Of a stretch of DNA of 64,000 nucleotides, positions 51,320 to 59,727 are shown piece by piece. The notes below the pieces were generated by a model, which saw only the letters and a list, made by a program, of their open reading frames with translations, had not been told where the DNA came from and ran no database searches. Both the position numbers and the translations under genes were made by a program. Numbering within the stretch: the first letter of the stretch is position 1; the number at the start of each line of letters is the position of its first letter. The DNA lies in the NCBI GenBank assembly GCA_046199005.1, contig CP176050.1, positions 3,596,001 through 3,660,000 on the forward strand, in the 5' to 3' direction. This stretch comes from Ascidiimonas sp046199005. Its GTDB lineage: Bacteria; Bacteroidota; Bacteroidia; Flavobacteriales; Flavobacteriaceae.

Positions 51320-52611
51320 AGTTTATTGATTTTTGAAGATTTATCATCCAATTCAGATTGTGGCTTCCTCTTAATCATGATGTAGTTAGCTATAAAAAAA
51401 CCTGCTCCGATGATCAGAAACAAGATGCCTCTTAACACAAAACTCAGATCTGTATCGAAAAATCTACAAACGATTAGTGCGCTAACCACTAACAAACCAA
51501 AATTCAGCATTCCAAGATTCATTGTTAGCGCCCCTTTTCTAATCAGAAGAATGGCAACAATTAATATGGTAATGTTTATCAAGATAGTAGCCAATAGCCC
51601 ATTAAATATTCCGATAAAAAAGATAAACGTAAATAGAAAAGGTATAAGCAGAAACTTATCTGAAGTTTTGTACTTTATGATCTTTTGAATAACCAGAGCT
51701 ACTAAAATCATTAACAAAACCAGCGCAAGGTAAAATTCCGGTCCGAAAATAAAATCTAAATTATTGAGATCTTTCCAAAGATCCTGGAAACTAGTAATAA
51801 GTAAAAGCGTTATCATTCCCAACATTCCAAAGACGATAAATCCATTTCGACCCGGTGACTTCTCTCTAAATTGCGGTGAAATTCCTATGAGATACATAAT
51901 CCCAAATGCGAGCATATATAAAAGAAAACCCATATGGTCATTTCTATCTACAAAAGCTCCCAGTGAGATCGTAAAACAAAATGGAAGCAACCAGCTCACT
52001 ATTCCGGTAAAATTACCTTCAGGTTCTCCTTTTAAAAACTTTACATAAAATGGTATTATCCAGCTAAAAAAGACCAGATAAAACCATGGAATATCAGACC
52101 TATATCCATAACCGGTCAAAAATAACCACCATGTAGAGAATATTAGGTGTAACAAGATCAGAGACTTTGACTTCAACAAATAAATCAATGGAGCACCTAG
52201 CAAAATCCAGGTAAAGAGTAAGCTGTCTAGACTTCCTGAGATGTGATAGATTTGACTTACGAGGGATATCGCAGTACCAATAGAAAAAAATAACAGTACC
52301 CCTGCTGCCTCTTTCCACGTTTCATTTTCTTTCTTCAAAGCATAAACTGCTAATCCCTGTGAAATAGCCAAAGGAATAAAGGCTAATATCGTCTTAAAAA
52401 ATCTGGAAAAAGAATCCCAGTTATGTGCCAGAATAAGAATGATACCTAATCCCGTTAAAAGCGCACCGAGTACTCCGGATATCAATAACAATCTGTTGGG
52501 TCTTTCGATCTTTTTTGCTACATACCAATTCTTTATATCATCGGCTGTGCTAGACGAAATGACACCTTCAGAAACCATCTCGGCAAGATCTTTTATAATT
52601 TTCGTTTTCAT
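51316..52611 (-). CDS. DUF2157 polytopic membrane protein
   Basis: 431 aa. A short cytosolic, helix-rich start ('EMVSEGVISSSTADDIKNWY') precedes roughly a dozen membrane helices from about residue 42 to 420, the layout of DUF2157. The C-terminal tail is charged ('IKRKPQSELDDKSSKINKL'). It overlaps the GDYXXLXY gene by 4 bp, so the two are translationally coupled. No function is established for the pair. Confidence 0.85.
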   Translation of the reverse strand: MKTKIIKDLAEMVSEGVISSSTADDIKNWYVAKKIERPNRLLLISGVLGALLTGLGIILILAHNWDSFSRFFKTILAFIPLAISQGLAVYALKKENETWKEAAGVLLFFSIGTAISLVSQIYHISGSLDSLLFTWILLGAPLIYLLKSKSLILLHLIFSTWWLFLTGYGYRSDIPWFYLVFFSWIIPFYVKFLKGEPEGNFTGIVSWLLPFCFTISLGAFVDRNDHMGFLLYMLAFGIMYLIGISPQFREKSPGRNGFIVFGMLGMITLLLITSFQDLWKDLNNLDFIFGPEFYLALVLLMILVALVIQKIIKYKTSDKFLLIPFLFTFIFFIGIFNGLLATILINITILIVAILLIRKGALTMNLGMLNFGLLVVSALIVCRFFDTDLSFVLRGILFLIIGAGFFIANYIMIKRKPQSELDDKSSKINKL

Positions 52612-52705
52612 TAGATGCGTATTATTAATTATATGCCTTATGGGTTTGCCTCGCAGCTTCTAAAAACCACTTTAGAAGACTGCGAGACATCCCTTGAACA
52701 ACAAG

Positions 52706-53197
52706 TTAATCTTTCTTTTCTGAAAACAATTGAAGGTCTCGCGTATTTTTTTGTACTGCGATTGCCGAAAAAATACTCAATGTAAAAGCAATACCGTAAA
52801 ATCCTTTCTCGCTCAGAGTCAGCTCCGCATTCCATAACCCTATAATAAGCAGTAATATGGAGACTATGGTAGCAAACCAGCTTAAACCGTAATACATATC
52901 CGTTACAGGCAAACCTTCTAGTTTATCTCTTACACTTTTCTGTACTGAGATCACGGCAAACAACCCGAAAAGCAGAATCGTGAAGTAATAGCCTTTTTCA
53001 TTGAGTGCCATTTCAGCATTCCATAAACCTATGCAAAAGGAAGCGATCCCAGTGAGTACCGCCATCCAGGAAGCTCCAATAAACGCTGGTGTGGGCTTTC
53101 TTGCATCTATTGAATTCTTATCTTTTTCTTCTTTGGATAAATCTGAATAATCTTTGATAGCACTGTCTTTTAATTTTTGTGAAACAATAGGATTCAT
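52706..53197 (-). CDS. YiaA/YiaB-type membrane protein
   Basis: 163 aa. A hydrophilic, Asp/Lys-rich first 35 residues precede four membrane helices arranged as two similar halves: 'SFCIGLWNAEMALNEKGYYF' and 'LLIIGLWNAELTLSEKGFYG'. The repeated G-L-W-N-A-E signature is that of the YiaAB two-helix family, present here twice as in E. coli YiaA. Function unknown. A hairpin (about 52650-52686) lies between it and the DUF2157 gene and may end its transcript. Confidence 0.85.
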   Translation of the reverse strand: MNPIVSQKLKDSAIKDYSDLSKEEKDKNSIDARKPTPAFIGASWMAVLTGIASFCIGLWNAEMALNEKGYYFTILLFGLFAVISVQKSVRDKLEGLPVTDMYYGLSWFATIVSILLLIIGLWNAELTLSEKGFYGIAFTLSIFSAIAVQKNTRDLQLFSEKKD

Positions 53198-53355
53198 AAT
53201 TTGTGGTTTTTAGTGATTTATAGAGCAAATATGGTTCAGAAATAAGTATAGAAAAAATTAAAAACTATATAATAATAACGATTAAAATGTACATGTTAAA
53301 ATACTTATATAACTTTATTACAGTATATTAATGTATTATTAAATAACGATTTAAT

Positions 53356-54840
53356 ATGACAATTCTCAACCAGATCATACTGATGATGAGCCCAGAACAG
53401 CAACATCGTTTTCTTCATTACCAGAAACGTAAGAATCGGCGATCAGATACACATAATATTAAGTTGTTCAAATTGCTAGCTAGTCAAAACTCTGATGGAA
53501 ATTTGGCGGAAAAGATATACGGAAGCAAAAAGAGTGCTGCTTTCAATATGCTTAAAAAACGATTATTTGACAGCCTTATAGATTTTATAGCAATTGAAGG
53601 ATTTGAAAACGATGCCTCAACAGAAATGGAATTGCTCAAATCGCTTTTGGCATCAAGAATTTTGTTAAAACAACAACACTACAAAACCGGATTTAAACTG
53701 TTAAGAAAAACGATCAGAAAATCCAAAGAACTGGAACTTTACAGCATCACCTCGGAAGCCTATCATACATATACCGAATACCTTCACAAAGTATCTTCAA
53801 ACGAGTTTGAGAGAATTATAGAAGAAGCAAAAGAAATGCTTGATATTGCTTATCAGGCCACTTCCTTGCACATCAACTTCTCGCTGGTAAGAAAATCGCT
53901 TAGTACAGTAGAAACTTCAGGTATAAAAGACTTAAGCAGTAGATTGGAGCAGGTATTCAATCAAAAGAATGCATCACACCACCTCACCTATAAATCTCTT
54001 TTCCAACTCATGGAGATCTCCAACGAATATGCATCATTACATCAAAACTTCCATACCATCTTACCATTTATGGAAAAAAACTATGCTCTTATTAAGAAAA
54101 AAGAATCGCTGGTTCACCATCATCTTTACTATCATATTCAGGTGCTTTATTTTATGGCCAATGTTTATTTTAGAAATAAACTTTTTGAAAGCTCTGAAAG
54201 TTGGCTCGGTAAAATGGAACGGCTCATGCAAGAAGAGCACGGCAAGTACCATCGTAGGTTCAATCCCAGATGCTGTTTGTTACAAAGTCTTAACAAGCAC
54301 TATCAAGGTCATACAGCAGAAGCCGTTATTTTAGCGAAAAAAGGATTGAAACACGCTCGGGGGATCGATTTAAGTGAAACCTACAATTTAAGGCTAGCGT
54401 TAGGCATGTATTATTTTCATCTCAACGAACTTAAATCTGCTTTACAGATCTTCAAAGAATGGAAACACACCGATTCCTGGTATGAAAAAAAATTAGGCGT
54501 TGAATGGACCATCAAGAAGAATCTGTTTGAAATTATCTTACATACTGAAATAGAAAACAGGGAGTATGCGTTAAGCAGGGTAAAAAGTTTTAAGAGAAGA
54601 TATCACTCTATTCTCAACGATTTAAATGCAGGCAATGCCTTTGTTTTTTTAAAGCTTATTGAAAGGCATATTCAGCATCCTGAAAAAACAAGAAGTACCC
54701 ACTTTCAAAAATTAGTAGAGAATTCTATTGTTTGGAAGGATGCAAAGCAAGAAGATATCTTTGTCATGAGTTTTTATTCCTGGCTCAAAAGTAAAATGAC
54801 CGGGAAAGGTTTATCTGAAGTACTGTCAGCACTTGTATGA
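53356..54840 (+). CDS. Alpha-helical repeat protein, family not recognised
   Basis: 494 aa, no signal peptide, no membrane helix, rich in Lys, Leu and His, and almost wholly predicted helical. Segments such as 'KHYQGHTAEAVILAKKGLKH' and 'MYYFHLNELKSALQIFKEWK' look like degenerate TPR hairpins, so a protein-binding scaffold in the cytosol is the most I can say. It is monocistronic: divergent from the YiaA gene, with 158 bp between them, and the next gene lies on the opposite strand. Confidence 0.6.
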   Translation: MTILNQIILMMSPEQQHRFLHYQKRKNRRSDTHNIKLFKLLASQNSDGNLAEKIYGSKKSAAFNMLKKRLFDSLIDFIAIEGFENDASTEMELLKSLLASRILLKQQHYKTGFKLLRKTIRKSKELELYSITSEAYHTYTEYLHKVSSNEFERIIEEAKEMLDIAYQATSLHINFSLVRKSLSTVETSGIKDLSSRLEQVFNQKNASHHLTYKSLFQLMEISNEYASLHQNFHTILPFMEKNYALIKKKESLVHHHLYYHIQVLYFMANVYFRNKLFESSESWLGKMERLMQEEHGKYHRRFNPRCCLLQSLNKHYQGHTAEAVILAKKGLKHARGIDLSETYNLRLALGMYYFHLNELKSALQIFKEWKHTDSWYEKKLGVEWTIKKNLFEIILHTEIENREYALSRVKSFKRRYHSILNDLNAGNAFVFLKLIERHIQHPEKTRSTHFQKLVENSIVWKDAKQEDIFVMSFYSWLKSKMTGKGLSEVLSALV

Positions 54841-54924
54841 AGAAAGCTCCAGAAGAGATAAACGGTATAAAACCTGATTCTTCTGAAGCTGCGGATAGGC
54901 TTGTAAAATGAAGTGATTAATAGC

Positions 54925-55272
54925 TCAATATGAAAATTGCCTTACCGGTTTGATTGTGGAAAGTCTATTGTTGGTATGAATCAAGGTATCCAGATAAACG
55001 AATACTTCGTCTTCTTCAGCAAGCAACCTGCTATATTTATGGAAGGCACTCATAGGCACGAATTTTACCCCTAATTGATACTGAGGAAGGTATTCGTCTG
55101 AAGGAAGTTCAATTGAATTTTCCATGAAGAAAATAACAAAACGATCCGGAACGTTCTCACTTCCATTACACAATAAATGAGCTAGCGTATGTAACTGCTC
55201 ACCGTGCCAGTATATAGAAGTTTCTTTTCTGTTTATTTTATAAGTTGTTATTGTAAAAGATTTTTCAGACAT
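54925..55272 (-). CDS. Small soluble protein, function unknown
   Basis: 115 aa, no signal peptide or membrane segment. It mixes charged and aromatic residues ('IYWHGEQLHTLAHLLCNGSE', 'FVPMSAFHKYSRLLAEEDEV'). I do not recognise the family. Convergent with the helical-repeat gene (84 bp apart) and divergent from the ArsR gene. Supported as coding only by its length, start and codon pattern; it could be a regulatory or housekeeping small protein. Confidence 0.5.
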   Translation of the reverse strand: MSEKSFTITTYKINRKETSIYWHGEQLHTLAHLLCNGSENVPDRFVIFFMENSIELPSDEYLPQYQLGVKFVPMSAFHKYSRLLAEEDEVFVYLDTLIHTNNRLSTIKPVRQFSY

Positions 55273-55410
55273 CTAGTAATCGCTTTTAATAATGATTCAG
55301 TTACAAATGTAAAACGGGTGATTTAGGTTTAACAGCGGATTAAACAGGTTTATTTATGGGGGTTTTTCCTGTACATTTTAATTCACAACATATTTATAAA
55401 ATTAAATATG

Positions 55411-55418
55411 TATATTTG
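55411..55418 (+). promoter_or_regulatory. Candidate -7 element of the ArsR-SDR-PhzF cluster
   Basis: TATATTTG ending 5 nt before the ATG at 55424, so the transcript would have almost no leader. A TTG at -33 is not evident. Confidence 0.4.
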
Positions 55419-55423
55419 TGTTT

Positions 55424-55732
55424 ATGAACAAAGAAGCTATTCTACTTATAAATAAAGCATTGTCAAATACAACCCGCCTAGAAATACTAAGCTGGTTAAA
55501 GGATCCGGAGCGTCATTTCCCTCCGCATCAGGAATTGGGTCATTTTAGAGAGGGGGTTTGCGGCCAATTCATCAAAGATAAGTCTGGATTATCCCAACCC
55601 ACGATCTCAAGCTATCTTGCCCAAATGCATCAGGCAAATCTTGTCATACCCACCCGTATAGGAAAATGGACCTATTTTAAAAGGAATGAAAAATTTATCA
55701 AGGCATATTTACAAGCATTGAAAGCCCTTTAA
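55424..55732 (+). CDS. ArsR-type winged-helix transcriptional regulator
   Basis: 102 aa from the ATG at 55424; a GTG two codons earlier (55418) is less likely because it overlaps the -7 box. 'NKALSNTTRLEILSWLKDPE' is the typical first helix pair, and 'DKSGLSQPTISSYLAQMHQA' the DNA-recognition helix, followed by a wing ('RIGKWTYFKRNEKFI'). The metal-binding ELCVCDL motif of ArsR/SmtB is absent, so it probably senses something other than metals. It heads a set of genes (SDR 43 bp on, then PhzF) and may repress them. Confidence 0.85.
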   Translation: MNKEAILLINKALSNTTRLEILSWLKDPERHFPPHQELGHFREGVCGQFIKDKSGLSQPTISSYLAQMHQANLVIPTRIGKWTYFKRNEKFIKAYLQALKAL

Positions 55733-55775
55733 TTTTATATGGACATATTTATAAAAAGAAATATTTAAATACTTT

Positions 55776-56375
55776 ATGAGAATATTATTAATCGGAGCAA
55801 CCGGCACCATTGGCGGACCTCTTTATAACACACTTGCAAAAAAAAATGAGATCATTCCTGCGTACAGAAATAGTGAGGCCTATGCAATAGATATTACAAA
55901 TAAGGAGTCTATTGAAGACTTCTTAAAAAATCAGCAACCTTTTGATGCCATTATCAACGCTGCCGGACATGCGGTCTGGAAACCCTTTACAGAACTTAAC
56001 GAGGCTGATTACTATGAAGGAATCAGAAGTAAACTCATGGGGCAGGTAAATCTGGTACATATTGCTCAAAAGTATCTGAAAGATAATGGCCGCATCATTC
56101 TTACTACTGGTATACTTGCCGAAAAGTACGAACCCAATGCGGTTTCCTTGTCTTTGGTAAATGGTGCGATTCATAGTTTCGTGATGGCCGCTGCTCATGA
56201 GTTACCAAAAAATATATTGTTACAGGTAGTCGCTCCCGGAGCGATTGAAGGAAATTTTCCTTCGGATAAAAAATTTTCAGGTTACTATCCTGTTGCTATT
56301 GAAAAAGTAATTGAAACCTACGAAAAGGCGCTAAATACTGAAACCTCCGGTAACCTATTTAAAATTTACGAATAA
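55776..56375 (+). CDS. Short-chain dehydrogenase/reductase family protein, atypical active site
   Basis: 199 aa Rossmann-fold protein with nucleotide loop 'LIGATGTIGGP' (residues 5-15) and an 'INAAGHAVWKPF' strand. The classical Tyr-x-x-x-Lys catalytic motif is not present: where it should lie the sequence is 'SLSLVNGAIHSF'. It could be an atypical SDR, an NAD(P)-binding regulator or a reductase using other residues. Its stop shares a base with the next gene's start (TAATG), so it is coupled to the PhzF-like gene. Confidence 0.75.
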   Translation: MRILLIGATGTIGGPLYNTLAKKNEIIPAYRNSEAYAIDITNKESIEDFLKNQQPFDAIINAAGHAVWKPFTELNEADYYEGIRSKLMGQVNLVHIAQKYLKDNGRIILTTGILAEKYEPNAVSLSLVNGAIHSFVMAAAHELPKNILLQVVAPGAIEGNFPSDKKFSGYYPVAIEKVIETYEKALNTETSGNLFKIYE

Positions 56376-57157
56376 TGGAAATCCCCATATATCAAACAGA
56401 CAATTTTGCCAAAGCACTTTTTAAAGGAAATCCAGCAGCCGTTTGTGTGTTGCCTTTCTGGTTGCCTGATGCAACATTGAAAAATATTGCCCAGGAAAAT
56501 AATTTGGCAGAAACAGCTTTTTTAGTCAGAAACGGAGTCGATTACGATTTGCGCTGGTTTATGCCTTACGATGAGATCGATCTTTGCGGACACGCAACGC
56601 TGGCAGCAGCCTATGTGGTCTTTAATGAACTGGATCCTCCCCTTAAAAGCATCTGTTTTCTCTCCAAAAGCGGCAGGCTTACAGCGTCTCAAAATAAAGA
56701 TAAAAGCATTACTCTCGACTTTCCATCCCGTCCTCCTGAAAAAATTGATATTCCTAACGAAATTTCCGAAGGACTCAATGTCAATGTAATAGAAACCTTT
56801 GCACACAGAGATCTGATTATAAGAGTGGCATCAGAGAATGAGGTACGTAAGGCAGCTCCATCTCTAGAATCGTGGATGTCTCTCCCTTATCTCGCCTACG
56901 CCATCACTGCTCCTGGTGATAATGCTGACTTTGTTTCTCGGGTTTTTGATCCACATGGGGATATTCCAGAGGATCCTGTAACCGGATCGACACACGCCTC
57001 CCTTACACCTTATTGGGCAGACATACTAAAAAAAAATACATTTAATGCCCGGCAACTTTCCGAGAGAGGCGGAGAGATCGTTTGTCAATTAGAGGAAGAT
57101 CGTGTTTTTCTTTCCGGTCATGTAGTTCCCTATCTTAAAGGAGTAATTACTCTTTAG
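56375..57157 (+). CDS. PhzF-family isomerase
   Basis: 260 aa. 'QTDNFAKALFKGNPAAVCVL', 'NNLAETAFLV' (Glu of the catalytic site) and 'FMPYDEIDLCGHATLAAAYV' form the N-terminal half; 'EDPVTGSTHASL' the second half. These are the diagnostic PhzF/diaminopimelate-epimerase-fold motifs. The family member's own substrate is unknown outside phenazine producers; no phenazine genes are near. Overlaps the SDR gene by one base. Confidence 0.9.
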   Translation: MEIPIYQTDNFAKALFKGNPAAVCVLPFWLPDATLKNIAQENNLAETAFLVRNGVDYDLRWFMPYDEIDLCGHATLAAAYVVFNELDPPLKSICFLSKSGRLTASQNKDKSITLDFPSRPPEKIDIPNEISEGLNVNVIETFAHRDLIIRVASENEVRKAAPSLESWMSLPYLAYAITAPGDNADFVSRVFDPHGDIPEDPVTGSTHASLTPYWADILKKNTFNARQLSERGGEIVCQLEEDRVFLSGHVVPYLKGVITL

Positions 57158-57284
57158 AATCCTTTCAAAGAGATGAACACTACCAACTGTTAAACAATTT
57201 TAAGAAAATCATAACACTTGAAGCTGAAATAAGATCAGGAGACCTACGACTACCTTTTCATTAGTAACCTAACGAATATGAATT

Positions 57285-57671
57285 ATGATTTCTCAAAATA
57301 ACACTCCCATTTTAATTTATGATGGCGTTTGCAACCTATGCAATGGCGTTGTAGGTTGGGCGCTGAATGCAGCACCCGAAAATTCATTTGATTTTGTTCC
57401 TTTTCAATCTTTGAGAGGACAGAAATTATTAAAAAAACATGACTTCCCACTTGAAAGGTTAGATACACTTATTTTTATTAATGAACATCGGGTGATCACA
57501 CATTCTGATGCTTTCCTGAAAATGATGCAACGCGCTCCCAGGTATAGATGGTTGGCTTACATTTTAAAACTAGTCCCCATATTTTTCAGAGATCAGGTCT
57601 ATAAAACCGCTTCAAAATATAGAATCAAGTGGTTTGGCAACCGAACTCAAAGTTGTACAGTTGCCTTTTAG
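57285..57671 (+). CDS. DCC-family thiol-disulfide oxidoreductase-like protein
   Basis: 128 aa with the family motif 'IYDGVCNLCNGVVGW': Asp13, Cys16 and Cys19 form the D-x2-C-x2-C signature of DUF393. 'ALNAAPENSFDFVPFQSLRG' continues the thioredoxin-like fold. No signal peptide. It sits 127 bp beyond the PhzF-like gene and converges with the minus-strand cluster next to it (11 bp between the stops). Redox activity is predicted from family; partner unknown. Confidence 0.85.
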   Translation: MISQNNTPILIYDGVCNLCNGVVGWALNAAPENSFDFVPFQSLRGQKLLKKHDFPLERLDTLIFINEHRVITHSDAFLKMMQRAPRYRWLAYILKLVPIFFRDQVYKTASKYRIKWFGNRTQSCTVAF

Positions 57672-57682
57672 ACTTTTCAAAT

Positions 57683-58258
57683 TTACTCCAGTGTATTAAT
57701 GCTTCTAAGAAATCTTAGAATTTTAATTTCCTTTCTTATCTGACTCCCGATTGAAAAACAGATACCCACAAGTACAAAGAGACCACTTATTTGGATATAC
57801 AAATAAAATCCCGGAGATAGAGCCTGTTTAAAAATAGGCATCATGGACAGAAAACTTAAAGTATAGACTAACAAGAATATCGGTGTAAAAACGAAATGTA
57901 TTTTCTTTCTCCAGGAATAAAATTTTAATTTCCGCTGATTGTGATCTGTAACATCAGTCGTAACATGAATATTCTTAAATCTTCTAAGACTTATCATTTC
58001 GAGTATTAATCGAATAAGTAATACGCCTGCCATTAATGATAAAGCTATGGCTGCTTTAGTATCTTTCCAGGCGGTAACATAGAAAAAGAAGCCTGCAATA
58101 ACTACTATGGTTATGCCTAAGATTACCTGTGTCCAAAGATGCTTATGCTTCATCTCTTTGGTCATTTTCTTCGCTTTCTGCAACAGCTCGTCACTATCTT
58201 TACCAATGGTTTCTGACTGCTGTTGCCAGATATCTTGAATATTTTTAAAATCAGTCAT
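57683..58258 (-). CDS. Four-helix membrane protein downstream of an ECF sigma factor
   Basis: 191 aa with a soluble 35-residue start ('NIQDIWQQQSETIGKDSDEL') and four membrane helices (about 40-62, 66-88, 120-142, 147-170), then a basic tail. It overlaps the sigma gene by 8 bp. Position and topology fit an anti-sigma or sigma-linked membrane protein, but I see no FecR, RseA or ZAS zinc motif, so this is inference. Confidence 0.65.
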   Translation of the reverse strand: MTDFKNIQDIWQQQSETIGKDSDELLQKAKKMTKEMKHKHLWTQVILGITIVVIAGFFFYVTAWKDTKAAIALSLMAGVLLIRLILEMISLRRFKNIHVTTDVTDHNQRKLKFYSWRKKIHFVFTPIFLLVYTLSFLSMMPIFKQALSPGFYLYIQISGLFVLVGICFSIGSQIRKEIKILRFLRSINTLE

Positions 58259-58739
58259 TTTTCACGCAATTAGTTAATGTTTTTTTTATACGATGAATAC
58301 GCACCCTAAGTGATGCTTCTTTGCTTCCGGTAACTTCAGAGATATCTTCGTAAGAAGTACCCTCTAAAACCAGCATGATGATCATTTTATCCAAAGGATG
58401 CAATTTTTCAATGCACCCATACAGTTGCTGTAATTGCAGTTCTTTTTGTTCATCATAGTCAGTTACCGCCTCTTCTTTGAAAGTCTCCTGTTTTTTCTCA
58501 CGTTTATAGACCGCTCTTCTTTTTTCCGATAGACAAGTATTTACGGCAATGCGATAAATCCAGGTGCTCATTTTTGATTCATCCCTAAAATCTTCAAGGT
58601 GTTGCCAGGCTTTAATAAATACCTCTTGCACCATATCTTTCGCAAGCATTTCATCCCCCGCGAAATACCCCTTACACAATCGAAGAACCTTCTCATTATG
58701 AGATTTGAACAAGGCTTTAAATCTTTCTTCTTTAGTCAC
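58251..58739 (-). CDS. ECF-type RNA polymerase sigma factor
   Basis: 162 aa from a GTG start at 58739 (start 'VTKEERFKALFKSHNEK', read as Met). I prefer it over the ATG at 58778, which would overlap the upstream gene by 37 bp and add a non-family extension ('MVYYIGYLRITII'); with GTG the gap is 2 bp. Region 2 is 'DEMLAKDMVQEVFIKAWQHL' with 'WIYRIAVNTCL'; region 4 'DKMIIMLVLEGTSYEDISEV' with 'ASLRVRIHRIKKTL' is the helix-turn-helix. It would steer transcription to an extracytoplasmic-stress-like regulon; the adjoining membrane protein is its probable regulator. Confidence 0.9.
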   Translation of the reverse strand: MTKEERFKALFKSHNEKVLRLCKGYFAGDEMLAKDMVQEVFIKAWQHLEDFRDESKMSTWIYRIAVNTCLSEKRRAVYKREKKQETFKEEAVTDYDEQKELQLQQLYGCIEKLHPLDKMIIMLVLEGTSYEDISEVTGSKEASLRVRIHRIKKTLTNCVKND

Positions 58740-58741
58740 TA

Positions 58742-59581
58742 TTATTGTAATTCTGAGATAACCGATGTAATAAACCAATCTGGCTGATCAAACATAATAA
58801 AATGAGCCGCGTTATCCGCATAAAGAATCTTTTTCTGATCCATTTTTTCATATTGCTTTTCATACTGTGCTATGATCATTTCTTTATTAGGAGAAGTTGC
58901 TGCCAAAATGGTGACAGGCACATTGATCTGAGCAATAGCTTCTCTTAGATCTAATTTTAAGAGATCGGTATATCCATGCACATAGGTCTTCCTGTCGGTT
59001 TTTAGTATCCACCCTTTCAATTGCCCGTGTTTTTCCTTATTCAATGACATAAAGGAAGCCATTTGGCCAGCCATCCCCGAAAAGCTTGCATCATCCATAT
59101 TTAAAATATTGTTACTGTAGGGATTGTCGTAAACAATGGTTTCGGCATCAAAATTAGGCACCATTAAAGCTCCGACAGATGGCAGCGCATCTACAATAAT
59201 CAGTTTTCTGAAAAGCGCTTCTTCTTCAGAAGCCATCCAAAGAGCCAGAGAACCTCCTAAGCTGTGCCCTATTACCGTTGGCTTATCTAAATTCTTCTCT
59301 TTTATGTAGTTGATCAAAGCATTCTTGATTTTAAGCAACCAGGGCAGTTCTATGGCCGGCACTTCACCAAAACCAGCTAAGGTAAATACATGGCATTCAT
59401 AATTTTTAGAAAGTACGGCCACCGTATCATCCCATACAGCTGCTGTGCACGTAAAACCGGGAATCAATAAAATTGGAGCCCCTTTCCCTTGTACCGTGAC
59501 TTCAAATTCTTTGTACTGAGAAAAAACAGTTTGATTGACCATTAAGAAAATTAAAGATAGAATGGAAATTACTTTTTTCAT
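58742..59581 (-). CDS. Secreted alpha/beta hydrolase
   Basis: 279 aa with signal peptide (1-21, ending 'NQTVFSQ'). 'LLIPGFTCTAAVWDDTV' supplies the oxyanion loop, 'VIGHSLGGSLALWMA' the nucleophile elbow (Ser107) and 'DNAAHFIMFDQPDWF' the catalytic His (about 260). Family members are esterases, lipases, lactonases or related; substrate unknown. The sigma-factor gene starts 2 bp after its stop, so it may be in that unit. Divergent from the amylase-type gene (137 bp). Confidence 0.88.
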   Translation of the reverse strand: MKKVISILSLIFLMVNQTVFSQYKEFEVTVQGKGAPILLIPGFTCTAAVWDDTVAVLSKNYECHVFTLAGFGEVPAIELPWLLKIKNALINYIKEKNLDKPTVIGHSLGGSLALWMASEEEALFRKLIIVDALPSVGALMVPNFDAETIVYDNPYSNNILNMDDASFSGMAGQMASFMSLNKEKHGQLKGWILKTDRKTYVHGYTDLLKLDLREAIAQINVPVTILAATSPNKEMIIAQYEKQYEKMDQKKILYADNAAHFIMFDQPDWFITSVISELQ

Positions 59582-59727
59582 GATATTAATTTTTAAGTGA
59601 TTTTCCCTTTTGATGCAGTACCATTTGATTTGTTACATAATATTTATGAAAAATAAAATCTGTGGCATCAAGATTCTCATTTATATTGAATATTTGTACT
59701 TTTAAGACTCATTCATAAATGTCTACC

